Source of the DNA: an uncultured Oscillospiraceae bacterium
GTDB lineage: Bacteria > Bacillota > Clostridia > Oscillospirales > Acutalibacteraceae
DNA: 64,000 bases
Assembly: GCA_902492455.1 (NCBI GenBank)
Contig: CABULH010000004.1
Coordinates: forward strand, 1 to 64,000
Direction of reading: 5' to 3'
Made by a program: the position numbers and the translations under genes. This document shows, piece by piece, positions 51,804 through 60,678 of this stretch (the stretch's first letter is position 1; the number at the start of each line of letters is the position of its first letter). The notes under the pieces were generated by a model. The model was not told where the DNA came from and ran no database searches. It saw only the letters and a list, made by a program, of their open reading frames with translations.

Positions 51804-52199
51804 ATGGCACGTCCGCAAAAATGCAGGCGTATCTGCATGATGCCACCTGGCGGCGCGTTCGGTCCTCTTTCCGGCAGAACACCGTCGGAAACGATTGTCA
51901 TGACGGTTGACGAATATGAAACCATTCGCTTGATAGATCTGATGGGGTATACCCAGGAGGAATGTGCCCGTCAAATGGGAGTTGGCCGTACCACCATCCA
52001 ATCCTCCTACAACCGTGCTCGGTATAAATTGGCCCGGATGCTGACTGAAGGCAAGCAGCTGCAGATCTCCGGCGGTGATTATCGGCTTTGTCCCCTGATG
52101 GAGAAATGCCGCGGCAGAACCTGCGGCCTCCGCTGTTCCGGACGATGCAGCGTCTGCGACAAATGCGAATCGCCGGGAAATCATACCGATTCCAATTAA
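51804..52199 (+). CDS. DUF134 family protein (putative DNA-binding regulator)
   Basis: A 131-residue protein matching DUF134: the start MARPQKCRRICMMPPG, then a sigma-70 region 4-like helix-turn-helix (EYETIRLIDLMGYTQEECARQMGVGRTTIQ), and a cysteine-rich tail (CPLMEKCRGRTCGLRCSGRCSVCDKC) that could bind metal or a cluster. DUF134 genes often stand beside NifX/NifB-type proteins, as here. A role as regulator of its own operon, acting on the 32-bp palindrome, is plausible but unproven. The start follows a GGGGGGAT site. Confidence 0.88.
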   Translation: MARPQKCRRICMMPPGGAFGPLSGRTPSETIVMTVDEYETIRLIDLMGYTQEECARQMGVGRTTIQSSYNRARYKLARMLTEGKQLQISGGDYRLCPLMEKCRGRTCGLRCSGRCSVCDKCESPGNHTDSN

Positions 52200-52229
52200 A
52201 ATCAGCAGTTTAAAGGAAAGGATGTTTCT

Positions 52230-52631
52230 ATGAAAATCGCAGTCACTTATGAGAACGGACAGGTATTCCAGCATTTCGGACATACCGCTCAATTTAAAAT
52301 CTACACGGTATCCGACGGACAGATCGCTTCTTCCCAGGTTGTGGATGCCGGAGGCAGCGGCCACGGGGCTCTGGCTGGATTTCTTCAGTCTCATGGCGTG
52401 GATACACTGATCTGCGGCGGTATCGGCGGCGGCGCCCGTACAGCTTTGGCGCAGGCGGGAATTACCCTGTATCCGGGAGTAACCGGCCAGGCGGACGAAC
52501 AGGTCGCCGCCCTGCTGACAGGCACCCTGCTGTATAATCCGGATACGGTCTGCGCTCACCATCACAATGAGCACGCTCACGGAGGGCACGCCTGTCATGG
52601 ACATGACGGCGGCTGCAGCGGCCACTGCTGA
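52230..52631 (+). CDS. NifB/NifX-type dinitrogenase cofactor-binding family protein
   Basis: A 133-residue protein with the NifX/NafY-like fold: KIAVTYENGQVFQHFGHTAQFKIYTV, then DTLICGGIGGGARTALAQAGI. It ends in a His/Cys-rich tail (HHHNEHAHGG and CHGHDGGCSGHC) suited to metal binding. In organisms without nitrogenase such proteins are thought to handle iron-sulfur or molybdenum cofactors; no nif genes are in the window. It is in one transcript with the DUF134 gene, 30 bases downstream. Confidence 0.9.
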   Translation: MKIAVTYENGQVFQHFGHTAQFKIYTVSDGQIASSQVVDAGGSGHGALAGFLQSHGVDTLICGGIGGGARTALAQAGITLYPGVTGQADEQVAALLTGTLLYNPDTVCAHHHNEHAHGGHACHGHDGGCSGHC

Positions 52632-52635
52632 CAAT

Positions 52636-52682
52636 ATAAAACAAACCCGGACAGCTGAGAGGCTGCTCCGGGTTTGTTTTAT
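52636..52682. terminator. Bidirectional terminator between the NifX-like gene and malQ
   Basis: ATAAAACAAACCCGG pairs exactly with CCGGGTTTGTTTTAT around a 17-base loop. The downstream arm overlaps the malQ stop codon on the other strand. Confidence 0.88.
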
Positions 52683-54181
52683 ATGCGCTTATATAATTCA
52701 TTCAACTCCCGCAGATAGGCGGTATCTATCTCCTCAAATGCCGATTCGGTCAGCCGGAATTCCCAATTTCCTTCCGCCACACCGGGCCGGTTCATTTTCG
52801 TATCGCCGCCGAATCCGCATAAATCCTGAATAGGGGCCACCACCAAACCGGCATGGGAAGCCCACAGTGTCCGCAGCACAGCACGCAGAGCCGGATTACG
52901 GACGCCGCCGTCCTTCCAGTTGCCGCTATCAAAACCACAATAACGCAGACAGCGTTCTCGCTGAGATGGGGTCAGTTCCCATAAATAGGCCAACAAGGTA
53001 TTGTTGTCATGGGTACCGCTGTAGGCCACTGTATTGCAAGGATAATTGTGGGGCAGATGCAGGTTGTCATCCTCATCCAGAAAGCCGAACTGCATCACCC
53101 GCATTCCCGGCAATCCGGTCTGTTCCAGTAAATCCACCAACCCCTGATCCCGGGCACCCAAATCCTCCGCAATGATCCGTTCAAGTGGGATCTCCTTAAA
53201 GACGGTATCAAAGAACGGAGCACCCACGCCGGTCTCCCAGCAGCCTTCCTTAGCGGTTTCCGCGGTAAAGGGCACTGCCCAATAAGCGCTGAAAGCCCGG
53301 AAATGGTCGATTCTGACCCTATCAAAAAGCCGAACGGCATGGGTCAGCCGTTTCCTCCACCAAGCATAGCCATCCGCCTCCATTGCTTTCCAATCGTACA
53401 GCGGATTGCCCCATTTTTGGCCGTCGGCACTGAAATAATCGGGCGGTACTCCCGCCACCCGGGCGGGGTTTCCCCTTTCATCCAGCTCGAACAACTCACG
53501 GTGACTCCAAACATCTACGCTTTCCAGCGATACATAGATGGGCATATCGCCGATGATCTCTACCTCTTGGGCGTTGGCATAGGTTTTGATGCTGCACCAT
53601 TGCTCATAAAACAGATATTGTACAAAGGCGTGATAAGCGATCTGCCGGGCATATTGTTCCGCAGCCCGGGCCACTGCCTCTTTTTCATGCCGCTTCAGCG
53701 GACCCTCCTCCCAATCGCACCAATCCTTACCCGTAGCTTCTTTGACAGCCATATAAACGCAGTAATCTGTCAGCCAGAAAGCGTTCTCATCGGCAAAACG
53801 TTCCACCCTCTTCCGCAGCGTTTCACTCATTCGGGCAAAAGCCTTCCGATATATCGGCGGACGGGTTTTCAGCAGCCAATCATATGCTGTGGTATAAGGC
53901 GTGGGGTATTGGCATTCCCGGCATTCTTCTTCCGTCAGCAGTCCTCGTTCCCACAGATCCTCCGGATCCAGAAAGAGATCATTGCCCGCAAAAGCGCTGT
54001 CGCTTTTATACGGAGAATGACAGATATCGATTCGGGTGAAGGGAAGCACCTGCCATTGATGAAACCCGGCATTCTTCAAAAAATCGATAAACCGTCTGGC
54101 ATCTTTACCAAATGTCCCAATTCCATAGTTTCCCATCAGTGAGGAAATATGGAGCAGGACCCCGCTCTTTCTTCCTGTCAT
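52679..54181 (-). CDS. malQ: 4-alpha-glucanotransferase (amylomaltase)
   Basis: A 500-residue GH77 enzyme that transfers maltosyl units in maltodextrin and glycogen metabolism. RKSGVLLHISSLMGNYGIGTFG is the N-terminal signature, IIGDMPIYVSLESVDVWSH and VRIDHFRAFSAYWAVP hold the nucleophile Asp, IAEDLGARDQG the acid/base Glu, and YSGTHDNNTLLAY the third carboxylate. Length is normal for bacterial amylomaltase. It stands alone, with a GGGGAGG site before the ATG. No other mal or glg genes are in the window. Confidence 0.96.
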   Translation of the reverse strand: MTGRKSGVLLHISSLMGNYGIGTFGKDARRFIDFLKNAGFHQWQVLPFTRIDICHSPYKSDSAFAGNDLFLDPEDLWERGLLTEEECRECQYPTPYTTAYDWLLKTRPPIYRKAFARMSETLRKRVERFADENAFWLTDYCVYMAVKEATGKDWCDWEEGPLKRHEKEAVARAAEQYARQIAYHAFVQYLFYEQWCSIKTYANAQEVEIIGDMPIYVSLESVDVWSHRELFELDERGNPARVAGVPPDYFSADGQKWGNPLYDWKAMEADGYAWWRKRLTHAVRLFDRVRIDHFRAFSAYWAVPFTAETAKEGCWETGVGAPFFDTVFKEIPLERIIAEDLGARDQGLVDLLEQTGLPGMRVMQFGFLDEDDNLHLPHNYPCNTVAYSGTHDNNTLLAYLWELTPSQRERCLRYCGFDSGNWKDGGVRNPALRAVLRTLWASHAGLVVAPIQDLCGFGGDTKMNRPGVAEGNWEFRLTESAFEEIDTAYLRELNELYKRI

Positions 54182-54408
54182 GGAGCAGCCTCCCCTTCAG
54201 ATATAATAGTTTTATTGTATCATATTCCTAAAGAGGCCGCCACTCTCCCCTTTTGAATAAAGATGGGCCATTTCCACCGAATACATCAGCGAAGTCGGCT
54301 TGGGCAGGGGGTGCATTGATCTTCAGAAAAATTTCTCTTATAAACTTTGATTTCCGCTCTCCTTATTGCTCCAAATATCGTATGGACCTACGAGCCCCCA
54401 CAAACAGC
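54182..54408. other. Intergenic stretch between malQ and the Bce-type operon
   Basis: Only the malQ leader (AT-rich, 54190-54240) is recognisable. I see no gene, RNA or repeat in the rest. Confidence 0.5.
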
Positions 54409-54452
54409 AAAGGAACCGGTCAGCATCCTTGTCGTGACTGACCGGTTCCTTT
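54409..54452 (-). terminator. Terminator of the padR-bce operon
   Basis: AAAGGAACCGGTCAG pairs exactly with CTGACCGGTTCCTTT around a 14-base loop. It ends one base before the stop codon of the small membrane peptide. Confidence 0.85.
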
Positions 54453-54453
54453 C

Positions 54454-54552
54454 TTAACTTTTATCAGCGTTTTTCCGCCCGCGCCAAATATGCGTCATCA
54501 GAATTATCCCGCCGGTTGCCAGCAACGCGGCGATTATGAAAAAACGTTTCAT
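54454..54552 (-). CDS. Small single-pass membrane peptide, 32 residues
   Basis: The open frame reads from ATG at 54552 to TAA at 54454, with a good AAAGGGGA ribosome site seven bases upstream. The peptide is MKRFFIIAALLATGGIILM, then a polar basic tail THIWRGRKNADKS: one membrane helix with a positive cytosolic end. It begins 12 bases after the stop of the Bce-type permease and is directly followed by the operon terminator. That supports a real co-transcribed gene. It may be a small accessory of the transporter (inference). I do not recognise a family. Confidence 0.6.
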   Translation of the reverse strand: MKRFFIIAALLATGGIILMTHIWRGRKNADKS

Positions 54553-54564
54553 AATATCCCCTTT

Positions 54565-56550
54565 CTATCGGCTGACAATGCGGTAATAGGTCTTTGCTGT
54601 CAGCGCATAAATAACAGCATACAGCGCCGCAAACACCAGGAAGCAGCCGGCAGCACAGAGAATAAACAATTGCGTGTTCAGCATGTTCATAACCGCCAGG
54701 ATTTTAGAAATCATCGGCAAGGCAAAAACGACATGAATCCCCGCAGTAATCAGAGGCAGGAAAAACACGATAAGAATCTGAGAATGGATGGTCTTTTTGA
54801 TTTCCGCCCGGCTCATACCCACCTTTTGCATAATCTCGAACCGTTCTTTATCGTCGTAGCCCTCTGAAATCTGCTTGTAATAGATAATCAGAATAGTAGC
54901 CATAACAAACAGACTCCCCAGAAAAATCCCCAAGAAGAATAATCCACCGTACAGGGATAAAAAGCTGCTCCTCGCCTCCGCTCTGCATTCCAGGGAGCCT
55001 TGAAATTCCCAGTCTCTCAGTGCCGTACCCAGTTCCTCGTACACCAGACTTTTTTCTTCATCGCTCCCTGTCATATCCAGACCGTAGCACATCCTGATCT
55101 CGGAAGCGTTGCTTCCGTAAGCCTCCTTTTGCAGAGCATACAGCTCCCGGATTTCTTCCATATCCTGTACCACAATAAAATGGCTGCTGGCGATATTAGC
55201 CGCCAATACGCCGTTTCCCAGGAAATTATCCAAGCGCTCCACAATGGTGTATTGCCGGTCGAACACCTTTAATACCGGCTCATTAAATGGGTCCCGATTG
55301 GAGTAGAGCATGATCTGGCCCTTCTCCAGAATCTTGTTTTCACCAGTTACCCGGTTGTAGTCGGACAAAGGGATGAAAAACAGATTATTGATACTATCCG
55401 CCACAATGGTGTTGGCATGTCGGTCGGTGCTGAAAAAATCCCCCTGCCGCAGCCCGGAAAAGTTCAGATAGGTATAGGTGATTTCCTTGGAGGTTTTCAA
55501 CCCTTTTTCCTTCAGCACCTGATGAGCGGTCTCCATCAGCCTCGCATTGCGTTCCTCTGTCTGTTCATTGGAATAGACGGTGATATCATAAGGATAACGC
55601 GTTTTGATGGTGTCCTCCATCCCCAGCATCATGGACGAGGTGGAGGACACCATTACCAGCACCATGGTTGATAAAACGCAGATGTTGGCCAGTCCCACCG
55701 CATTTTGCTTCATCCGATAAAGCATACCGGAGACGGCAGTGAAATGCTGGGTTTGATAATAATAACGCTTATTCCGGCGCAGCAGCTTGAGCAAAGCAAT
55801 GCTGCCGGCGGTGAACACCAGATAAGTGCCGATAATCACCAGGATCACCGCAATGAAAAAGTTTGCAAGAGCCGCCAAGGGATTCCGGGTGGTAACAGAG
55901 AGATAATAGCCGAATCCCAGGCAGCCCACGCCGAGAATGGTCATAATCCATTTGGTTTTCGGCTCCTTCTCCCCCACACTGCCGCCTTTGAGCAGTTCAA
56001 TGGGCTTGGAGAGATGAATCTGCCGCAGAGAATTAAGAAAGATCAGCAGGAAAATAAGGCCGAACAGCAACAGCGACTGGAGCGCGGCGGCCCCGGAAAC
56101 ATAAAAGCCCAGAGTGATATCCGCGGCAATGATTTTGGCGATCAGCAGATACATGACCTTATCCAGCATGATTCCCAAAGCGATGCCGCAGATAAAACTG
56201 ATGACGGCTATATACAGAGTTTCGAAACCGATCACCCGGGACAGATGCTTCTTTTCCATGCCCAAGATATTGAAAAGGCCAAACTCCTTCTTCCGGCGTT
56301 TTATCAAAAAGCTATTGGTGTAAAAAAGAAAGATTACAGCGAAAAAGGCGACGACCCAACTGCCCAATTCAAGGGAATAACGGATGGTGTCGCCCCCCAG
56401 CATCTGCCCGATGCCTTCATTGAGGGAAAGAGAGCGAATGATATAAAACATGGCGACGGTGATCATGCAGGTCAGCATATAGGGAATATAAGTTTTACCG
56501 TTTTTCTGGATATTATCCGCCGCCAGCTTGGGATAGAAGGACTTATTCAT
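54565..56550 (-). CDS. BceB-type ABC transporter permease
   Basis: A 661-residue FtsX/MacB-like permease with ten predicted membrane helices. It has the BceB order: one N-terminal helix, a group of helices to about residue 300, then a large extracytoplasmic region (about residues 310-520) and a final group of three. The N terminus KSFYPKLAADNIQKNGKTYIPY is typical of Bce permeases. BceAB transporters detoxify and sense cell-wall antibiotics such as bacitracin and are needed to activate their paired histidine kinase. The ATG at 56550 overlaps the ATPase gene. Confidence 0.9.
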   Translation of the reverse strand: MNKSFYPKLAADNIQKNGKTYIPYMLTCMITVAMFYIIRSLSLNEGIGQMLGGDTIRYSLELGSWVVAFFAVIFLFYTNSFLIKRRKKEFGLFNILGMEKKHLSRVIGFETLYIAVISFICGIALGIMLDKVMYLLIAKIIAADITLGFYVSGAAALQSLLLFGLIFLLIFLNSLRQIHLSKPIELLKGGSVGEKEPKTKWIMTILGVGCLGFGYYLSVTTRNPLAALANFFIAVILVIIGTYLVFTAGSIALLKLLRRNKRYYYQTQHFTAVSGMLYRMKQNAVGLANICVLSTMVLVMVSSTSSMMLGMEDTIKTRYPYDITVYSNEQTEERNARLMETAHQVLKEKGLKTSKEITYTYLNFSGLRQGDFFSTDRHANTIVADSINNLFFIPLSDYNRVTGENKILEKGQIMLYSNRDPFNEPVLKVFDRQYTIVERLDNFLGNGVLAANIASSHFIVVQDMEEIRELYALQKEAYGSNASEIRMCYGLDMTGSDEEKSLVYEELGTALRDWEFQGSLECRAEARSSFLSLYGGLFFLGIFLGSLFVMATILIIYYKQISEGYDDKERFEIMQKVGMSRAEIKKTIHSQILIVFFLPLITAGIHVVFALPMISKILAVMNMLNTQLFILCAAGCFLVFAALYAVIYALTAKTYYRIVSR

Positions 56551-57310
56551 GCCGCCCACCGCCTGTCGCGATCAGAGTCAGCGTATCCGCGATTTTCTGG
56601 TACATCTCGTCGTTGGAACTGTTGCCGCGGTAAAGCTGATGGAAGACCTCGCCGTCCTTGATAAACAGCACCCGTCCAGCATGACTCGCGGCCTTGGTGG
56701 AGTGGGTGACCATCAGGATGGTCTGTCCCTCCCGGTTAATCTCATTAAACATCCACAGCAGGCTGTCGGTGGCCCGGGAGTCCAGCGCCCCGGTGGGTTC
56801 GTCCGCCAGTATCAGCTTGGGCTCGGTGATTAAGGCCCGGGCGACAGCTGCCCGCTGTTTCTGTCCTCCGGATACCTCATAAGGATATTTCTGCAGGATT
56901 TCCCCAATTCCCAGTTTCCCGGCCAGGGGCTGCAGCCGCTGATTCATCTCCGGATAGCTTTTGCCGGAGAGTACCAGCGGAAGAAAGATGTTGTCCTGGA
57001 GAGTAAAGGTATCCAGCAGGTTAAAATCCTGAAAAACAAAACCCAAATTTTCCCGTCTGAAAGCGGATATTTCCTTTTCCTTTACACCTGAAAGGCGAAT
57101 ACCGTCCAGAATTACCTCGCCGCTGGTGGGTTTATCCAGCGCTGCCAGGATATTCAGCAGAGTGGTTTTTCCGGAGCCTGACTCCCCCATGATGGCCACA
57201 TACTCTCCCTGCTCCACCGAGAAGGATACATTGCTCAGCGCCTGCACCTGATTTCCGCCGAAACGGGTGGTGTAAATTTTCTTCAGGCTTGTAACTTCCA
57301 ATATTGCCAT
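56543..57310 (-). CDS. BceA-type ABC transporter ATP-binding protein
   Basis: A 255-residue ATPase. Walker A is GESGSGKTTLLNIL, the Q loop is FVFQDFNLLDTFTL, the signature is VSGGQKQRAAVARAL, and Walker B is LILADEPTGALD with the H loop in MVTHSTKAA. It belongs to the MacB/BceA group and couples to the FtsX-like permease. The ATG at 57310 follows GGAGG; an upstream in-frame ATG is unsupported. It lies downstream of the kinase gene with 127 bases between, so a further promoter there is possible. Confidence 0.93.
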   Translation of the reverse strand: MAILEVTSLKKIYTTRFGGNQVQALSNVSFSVEQGEYVAIMGESGSGKTTLLNILAALDKPTSGEVILDGIRLSGVKEKEISAFRRENLGFVFQDFNLLDTFTLQDNIFLPLVLSGKSYPEMNQRLQPLAGKLGIGEILQKYPYEVSGGQKQRAAVARALITEPKLILADEPTGALDSRATDSLLWMFNEINREGQTILMVTHSTKAASHAGRVLFIKDGEVFHQLYRGNSSNDEMYQKIADTLTLIATGGGRHE

Positions 57311-57437
57311 CTGACAAGACCTCCTTGTTTTCATCGCTGTCAGTATAGCAAACCGTCCGGCCTGTCCGCCATCGATTCAGGTGACATTTCCGCCGGCCGG
57401 TCTTACATTTTTGTCACATCCGGGAAGCCCGCTCGGG

Positions 57438-58427
57438 TTACTCCACTTTTAATTCCGCCGAACGCAGGTCGATGGACACGGTGGTCCCCACTCCTACCTC
57501 CGACTGGATGCTCATCGCATGAGAAAGCTTATTCGCCGCCTGACGGCAGAGGTAGAGCCCCAGGCCGGTGGACTTTTTATCCGCCCGGCCGTTGTAACCG
57601 GTAAAGCCCTTCTCAAACACCCTTGGCAGATCCTCCGGCGCAATGCCGATGCCGGTATCCACAATATGAAGCACCCGGTTCTCATCCACGAAAATGGCGA
57701 CTGTTCCCTCTTCTGTGTATTTAACGGCGTTGGACAGCAGTTGCTCCAGAATAAACAGCAGCCATTTTTCATCGGTCAGCACAGCGATATCTGTGGGTTC
57801 ATACTGCAGCCGTATCTTTTTGCGGACAAACTGTGTGGCATACTTCCGCACAGCCTGCCGAATGATTCCGTCCAATTCATACTCTTTGAAAAGGAAATCA
57901 GAGGAAACGCTGTCCAGACGAAAGTAGCACAGCACCATCTCCACGTATTGTTCAATCCGGAACAGCTCCGCCAGCAGCTCCCGATGCTCCTCCGTATCCT
58001 CTCCCTGCAGAAGCATCCGCATGGCTGCAATGGGAGTTTTAATCTGGTGCACCCAGGTGGTGTAATAATCAATGCTTTCGCTCCGATCCGTCTGCGCCTG
58101 GGTTTGAACCGTTCTGTTGATCTCCCATAGATCAGCCACCATGCCCTGGTAATCCTCCTCTATCAGATTTCGGGATTCGGGCAGCTCATGCGCCAACAGC
58201 GCGATATTTTTCCGAATCCGCGTCAGTTCCTGATGCCGCCGGTAATACCCGCGAAAGCGGATGCCCAACAGCGCGGCGGCACACAAAAAGCACCAGCCTG
58301 CCGCATACAGTACCGCTTCCACTTCCAGATTATACAGTGAAAAGAAGCCGGCGAAGATACCCGCGCACAGCAGAAACAGCAAAAGGACAAACCTGTATTG
58401 CCAGATATATTTTCCGAAAATCTTCAT
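57438..58427 (-). CDS. BceS-type intramembrane-sensing histidine kinase
   Basis: A 329-residue kinase. Two membrane helices at residues about 10-65 (FVLLLFLLCAGIFAGFFSLY and AVLYAAGWCFLCAAALLGI) have only a few residues between them, the hallmark of kinases that sense through a partner transporter. The phosphoacceptor is in YTTWVHQIKTPIAAMRMLL near residue 130. The ATPase domain has NAVKYTEEG, VDTGIGIAPEDLPRVFEKGFTG and KSTGLGLYLCR. It works with the response regulator directly upstream and the Bce-type transporter downstream. Confidence 0.92.
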   Translation of the reverse strand: MKIFGKYIWQYRFVLLLFLLCAGIFAGFFSLYNLEVEAVLYAAGWCFLCAAALLGIRFRGYYRRHQELTRIRKNIALLAHELPESRNLIEEDYQGMVADLWEINRTVQTQAQTDRSESIDYYTTWVHQIKTPIAAMRMLLQGEDTEEHRELLAELFRIEQYVEMVLCYFRLDSVSSDFLFKEYELDGIIRQAVRKYATQFVRKKIRLQYEPTDIAVLTDEKWLLFILEQLLSNAVKYTEEGTVAIFVDENRVLHIVDTGIGIAPEDLPRVFEKGFTGYNGRADKKSTGLGLYLCRQAANKLSHAMSIQSEVGVGTTVSIDLRSAELKVE

Positions 58428-58443
58428 TTGGCCGCACCGCCTC

Positions 58444-59115
58444 TCAATGAACAATATATCCGCTGCCAACCTTGGTGGCGATAAAATCCTGCAGCCCCGC
58501 CGCCTCCAGCTTTTTCCGAAGCCGCGCTATATTGACGGTCAGGGTGTTTTCCTCCACATAGGCGTCCATCTCCCACAGCCTAGTCATCAGCGTCTCCCGG
58601 CTGACCACCTTTCCCTTGTTTTCCATCAGCGTCTGCAAAATCCGGAATTCATTCTTGGTCAATTCTATTTTATGCTCTCCATAGGTCAGTGAGGCATCGC
58701 CAAGATTCAGCAGAGCGCCCCGATGCTCCAGCACCGGAACCTTACCCGACAGATCGTAGGTTCTGCGAAGCACCGCCTGGATCTTGGCTGTCATCACCCC
58801 CAGATCCACCGGTTTGGCGATAAAATCATCTCCACCCATATTCATCGCCATAACAATGTTCATGTTATCCGAGGCCGAGGAGATAAAGACGATGGGAACG
58901 TTGGATATTTTTCGGATCTCGGTGCACCAATGGTAGCCGTTGTAAAAGGGCAGCATAATATCAATCAGCACCAGATGGGGATCAAACGCCAGGAACGCCG
59001 GCAGGATATTCTGGAAATCCCGGACACACAGTACCTCATTGCCCCAGGAAGCGATCTGCTTCTGCATTGCCCCGGCCATGGCTTCGTCGTCCTCAATAAT
59101 CAAAATCTTATACAC
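58444..59115 (-). CDS. OmpR/PhoB-type response regulator (BceR-like)
   Basis: A 223-residue regulator. The receiver domain shows IIEDDEAMAGAMQ, the phosphoacceptor Asp in LVLIDIMLPFYNGYHW and the Lys in DFIAKPVDLGVM. The C-terminal winged helix has LTKNEFRILQTLMENKGKVVSRETLM and VNIARLRKKLE. The GTG at 59115 is preferred because GGAGGG precedes it by eight bases; an ATG seven codons earlier would also fit. It overlaps the end of the HAAS membrane protein gene by eight bases. Confidence 0.92.
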   Translation of the reverse strand: MYKILIIEDDEAMAGAMQKQIASWGNEVLCVRDFQNILPAFLAFDPHLVLIDIMLPFYNGYHWCTEIRKISNVPIVFISSASDNMNIVMAMNMGGDDFIAKPVDLGVMTAKIQAVLRRTYDLSGKVPVLEHRGALLNLGDASLTYGEHKIELTKNEFRILQTLMENKGKVVSRETLMTRLWEMDAYVEENTLTVNIARLRKKLEAAGLQDFIATKVGSGYIVH

Positions 59116-60193
59116 GGCCGTACCCTCCCCTCTCATATCGCAGGGTTTTATATATCGTCACACCAATTTCCAGCAGCGTCGCCAGACAAATCACGGCAAG
59201 GATTCCATTGGTGATCATATCGGATCCCCAATTCTCCAACAGCACTTCCTTAAAGCGATCTCCGGCAGGATACCGGGCGGCAAATTCCAGGGCAAAAGAA
59301 GGATTCCAGAAGGGCAGCACCTTCAAAATCACAGCTGAAAAGATGATTTGCCCCGCTCCCGATAGGATATTGCCCACCATCACCGCTTTGCAGTACCGTC
59401 CGGCGATCAGCCGGAGAATCTCATCCGCCAGTCCCAGAAAAAGGCTAAGCAGCAAAAAAGGCAGAATTATGCTCCACTTTTCCAGATTCAGCAACGGTAT
59501 GGAGACGATGCTTTCCCCTTCCTTGAATACCGCAGCGAAAAACTGTGGCGCAAACACCAGCAAAGCCCCGAACAGCACGATGAATACAATTCCCACAATG
59601 GTATCGCCCCGGCTGATAATAGCTTTCTTATCCGGTACAGGCGGCAGAGAAGCAGGATTCCATTGCCCATCGAAATCGACTCTGGATTCCGTCGAATCAC
59701 CAGTGTTCCATCCTGTATCTCTTTTTATATCCACCTTGATCCGCTGCCGCTCCAGGATGGCGAAAACCAGGGTAATACCGCCGAATACCCCTATGCAAGA
59801 AGTCATACAGTTGACGATGACGTCCACCAGAATATTCACAACACTGTCAGTCAATCCGCCGATTCCATGCCCATCCATCCCTACCAAACCGCTGATAATG
59901 GTGGTTATCAGAATAGGGATCAACGTGCAGAGAAGGACGATTTTCAGCAGCCATATATAGTTGTCATAATAAGCCGGGCCGATGAGATAATGCCGATCAT
60001 CCTGATATTGTCTGGCAAAGTCCGCCGGACTGCCCAGCTTGATAAGCACCGTTTCCACGGAGCCGCATTCTTCGAACATATCGTCCACCAATTCCTGCAG
60101 CTCCAATCCCACATCCTTCCGTTGCCCTTTAGGCAGACGGCGAGTGACCTCATATATATATCGTTCCATTAAATCCTGTTCACACGTCGTCAT
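59108..60193 (-). CDS. HAAS/DUF1700-type membrane protein
   Basis: A 361-residue protein. Residues 1-70 form a HAAS-like helical domain (MERYIYEVTRRLPKGQRKDV, then LGSPADFARQYQDDRHYLIG), the kind found next to PadR regulators. The rest has about eight hydrophobic segments in pairs, with a charged loop near residues 160-205. HAAS proteins are thought to act with PadR regulators in signalling; their mechanism is unknown. Its start lies inside the final codons of padR (a 14-base overlap), so the two are translationally coupled. Confidence 0.85.
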   Translation of the reverse strand: MTTCEQDLMERYIYEVTRRLPKGQRKDVGLELQELVDDMFEECGSVETVLIKLGSPADFARQYQDDRHYLIGPAYYDNYIWLLKIVLLCTLIPILITTIISGLVGMDGHGIGGLTDSVVNILVDVIVNCMTSCIGVFGGITLVFAILERQRIKVDIKRDTGWNTGDSTESRVDFDGQWNPASLPPVPDKKAIISRGDTIVGIVFIVLFGALLVFAPQFFAAVFKEGESIVSIPLLNLEKWSIILPFLLLSLFLGLADEILRLIAGRYCKAVMVGNILSGAGQIIFSAVILKVLPFWNPSFALEFAARYPAGDRFKEVLLENWGSDMITNGILAVICLATLLEIGVTIYKTLRYERGGYGRV

Positions 60194-60536
60194 CCTCTTG
60201 CTCCTCCTTCAGCAGTTCTTCCATGCCGGCTGCCATCAGTCTCCATTGTTCGGCCAATTCCCGATAGATAGCGTCGCCCAATCTGGTCCGGCGATAATAT
60301 TTACGGGGCTTGGAACCACCTGTTTCCCATTCGCTGCTCAAAATTCCCTGCTTTTCCAGCCGCCGGAGCAAAGGATACAGGGTATTGGGATCAATGGAAA
60401 CACCTCTGTTTTCCAGATTCTGTACCAAAGAATAACCGTATCTCGGTTGAGACATCTGACTGAGGACACTGAGAATCAGCGTTCCCCGGCGCAGCTCCAA
60501 AATCAGATTCGCCATCAGTTCCTTTTCCTCGCTCAT
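60180..60536 (-). CDS. PadR family transcriptional regulator
   Basis: A 118-residue PadR repressor. The winged helix is LRRGTLILSVLSQMSQPRYGYSLVQNLE with SIDPNTLYPLLRRLEKQGILSSE and the wing in YYRRTRLGDAIYREL. The ATG at 60536 follows GAGAGGTGG. It is first in the operon behind a consensus promoter that contains a perfect 12-bp palindrome, so autoregulation and control of the whole Bce-type operon are likely. Confidence 0.93.
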   Translation of the reverse strand: MSEEKELMANLILELRRGTLILSVLSQMSQPRYGYSLVQNLENRGVSIDPNTLYPLLRRLEKQGILSSEWETGGSKPRKYYRRTRLGDAIYRELAEQWRLMAAGMEELLKEEQEDDDV

Positions 60537-60555
60537 ACGGCACCACCTCTCGGTC

Positions 60556-60587
60556 ACAGTATACTGTATATAATACACTATTGTCAA
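60556..60587 (-). promoter_or_regulatory. Promoter and operator of the padR-bce operon
   Basis: On the minus strand TTGACA, 18 bases and TATACT. The -10 lies within the perfect palindrome ACAGTATACTGT (60556-60567), which would suit a PadR dimer. Confidence 0.75.
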
Positions 60588-60605
60588 TATTAAATTATTG
60601 CATAA

Positions 60606-60646
60606 GAATCCCCATGCTGTTTCATCAGAAAACAACATGGGGATTC
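60606..60646 (-). terminator. Hairpin after the ABC permease gene
   Basis: GAATCCCCATG (60606-60616) pairs with CATGGGGATTC (60636-60646), with further pairing inside. The T tract is weak, so termination efficiency is uncertain. Confidence 0.6.
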
Positions 60647-60678
60647 CTGAAAACGTGAAATCAAAAAATAAGAACCCC

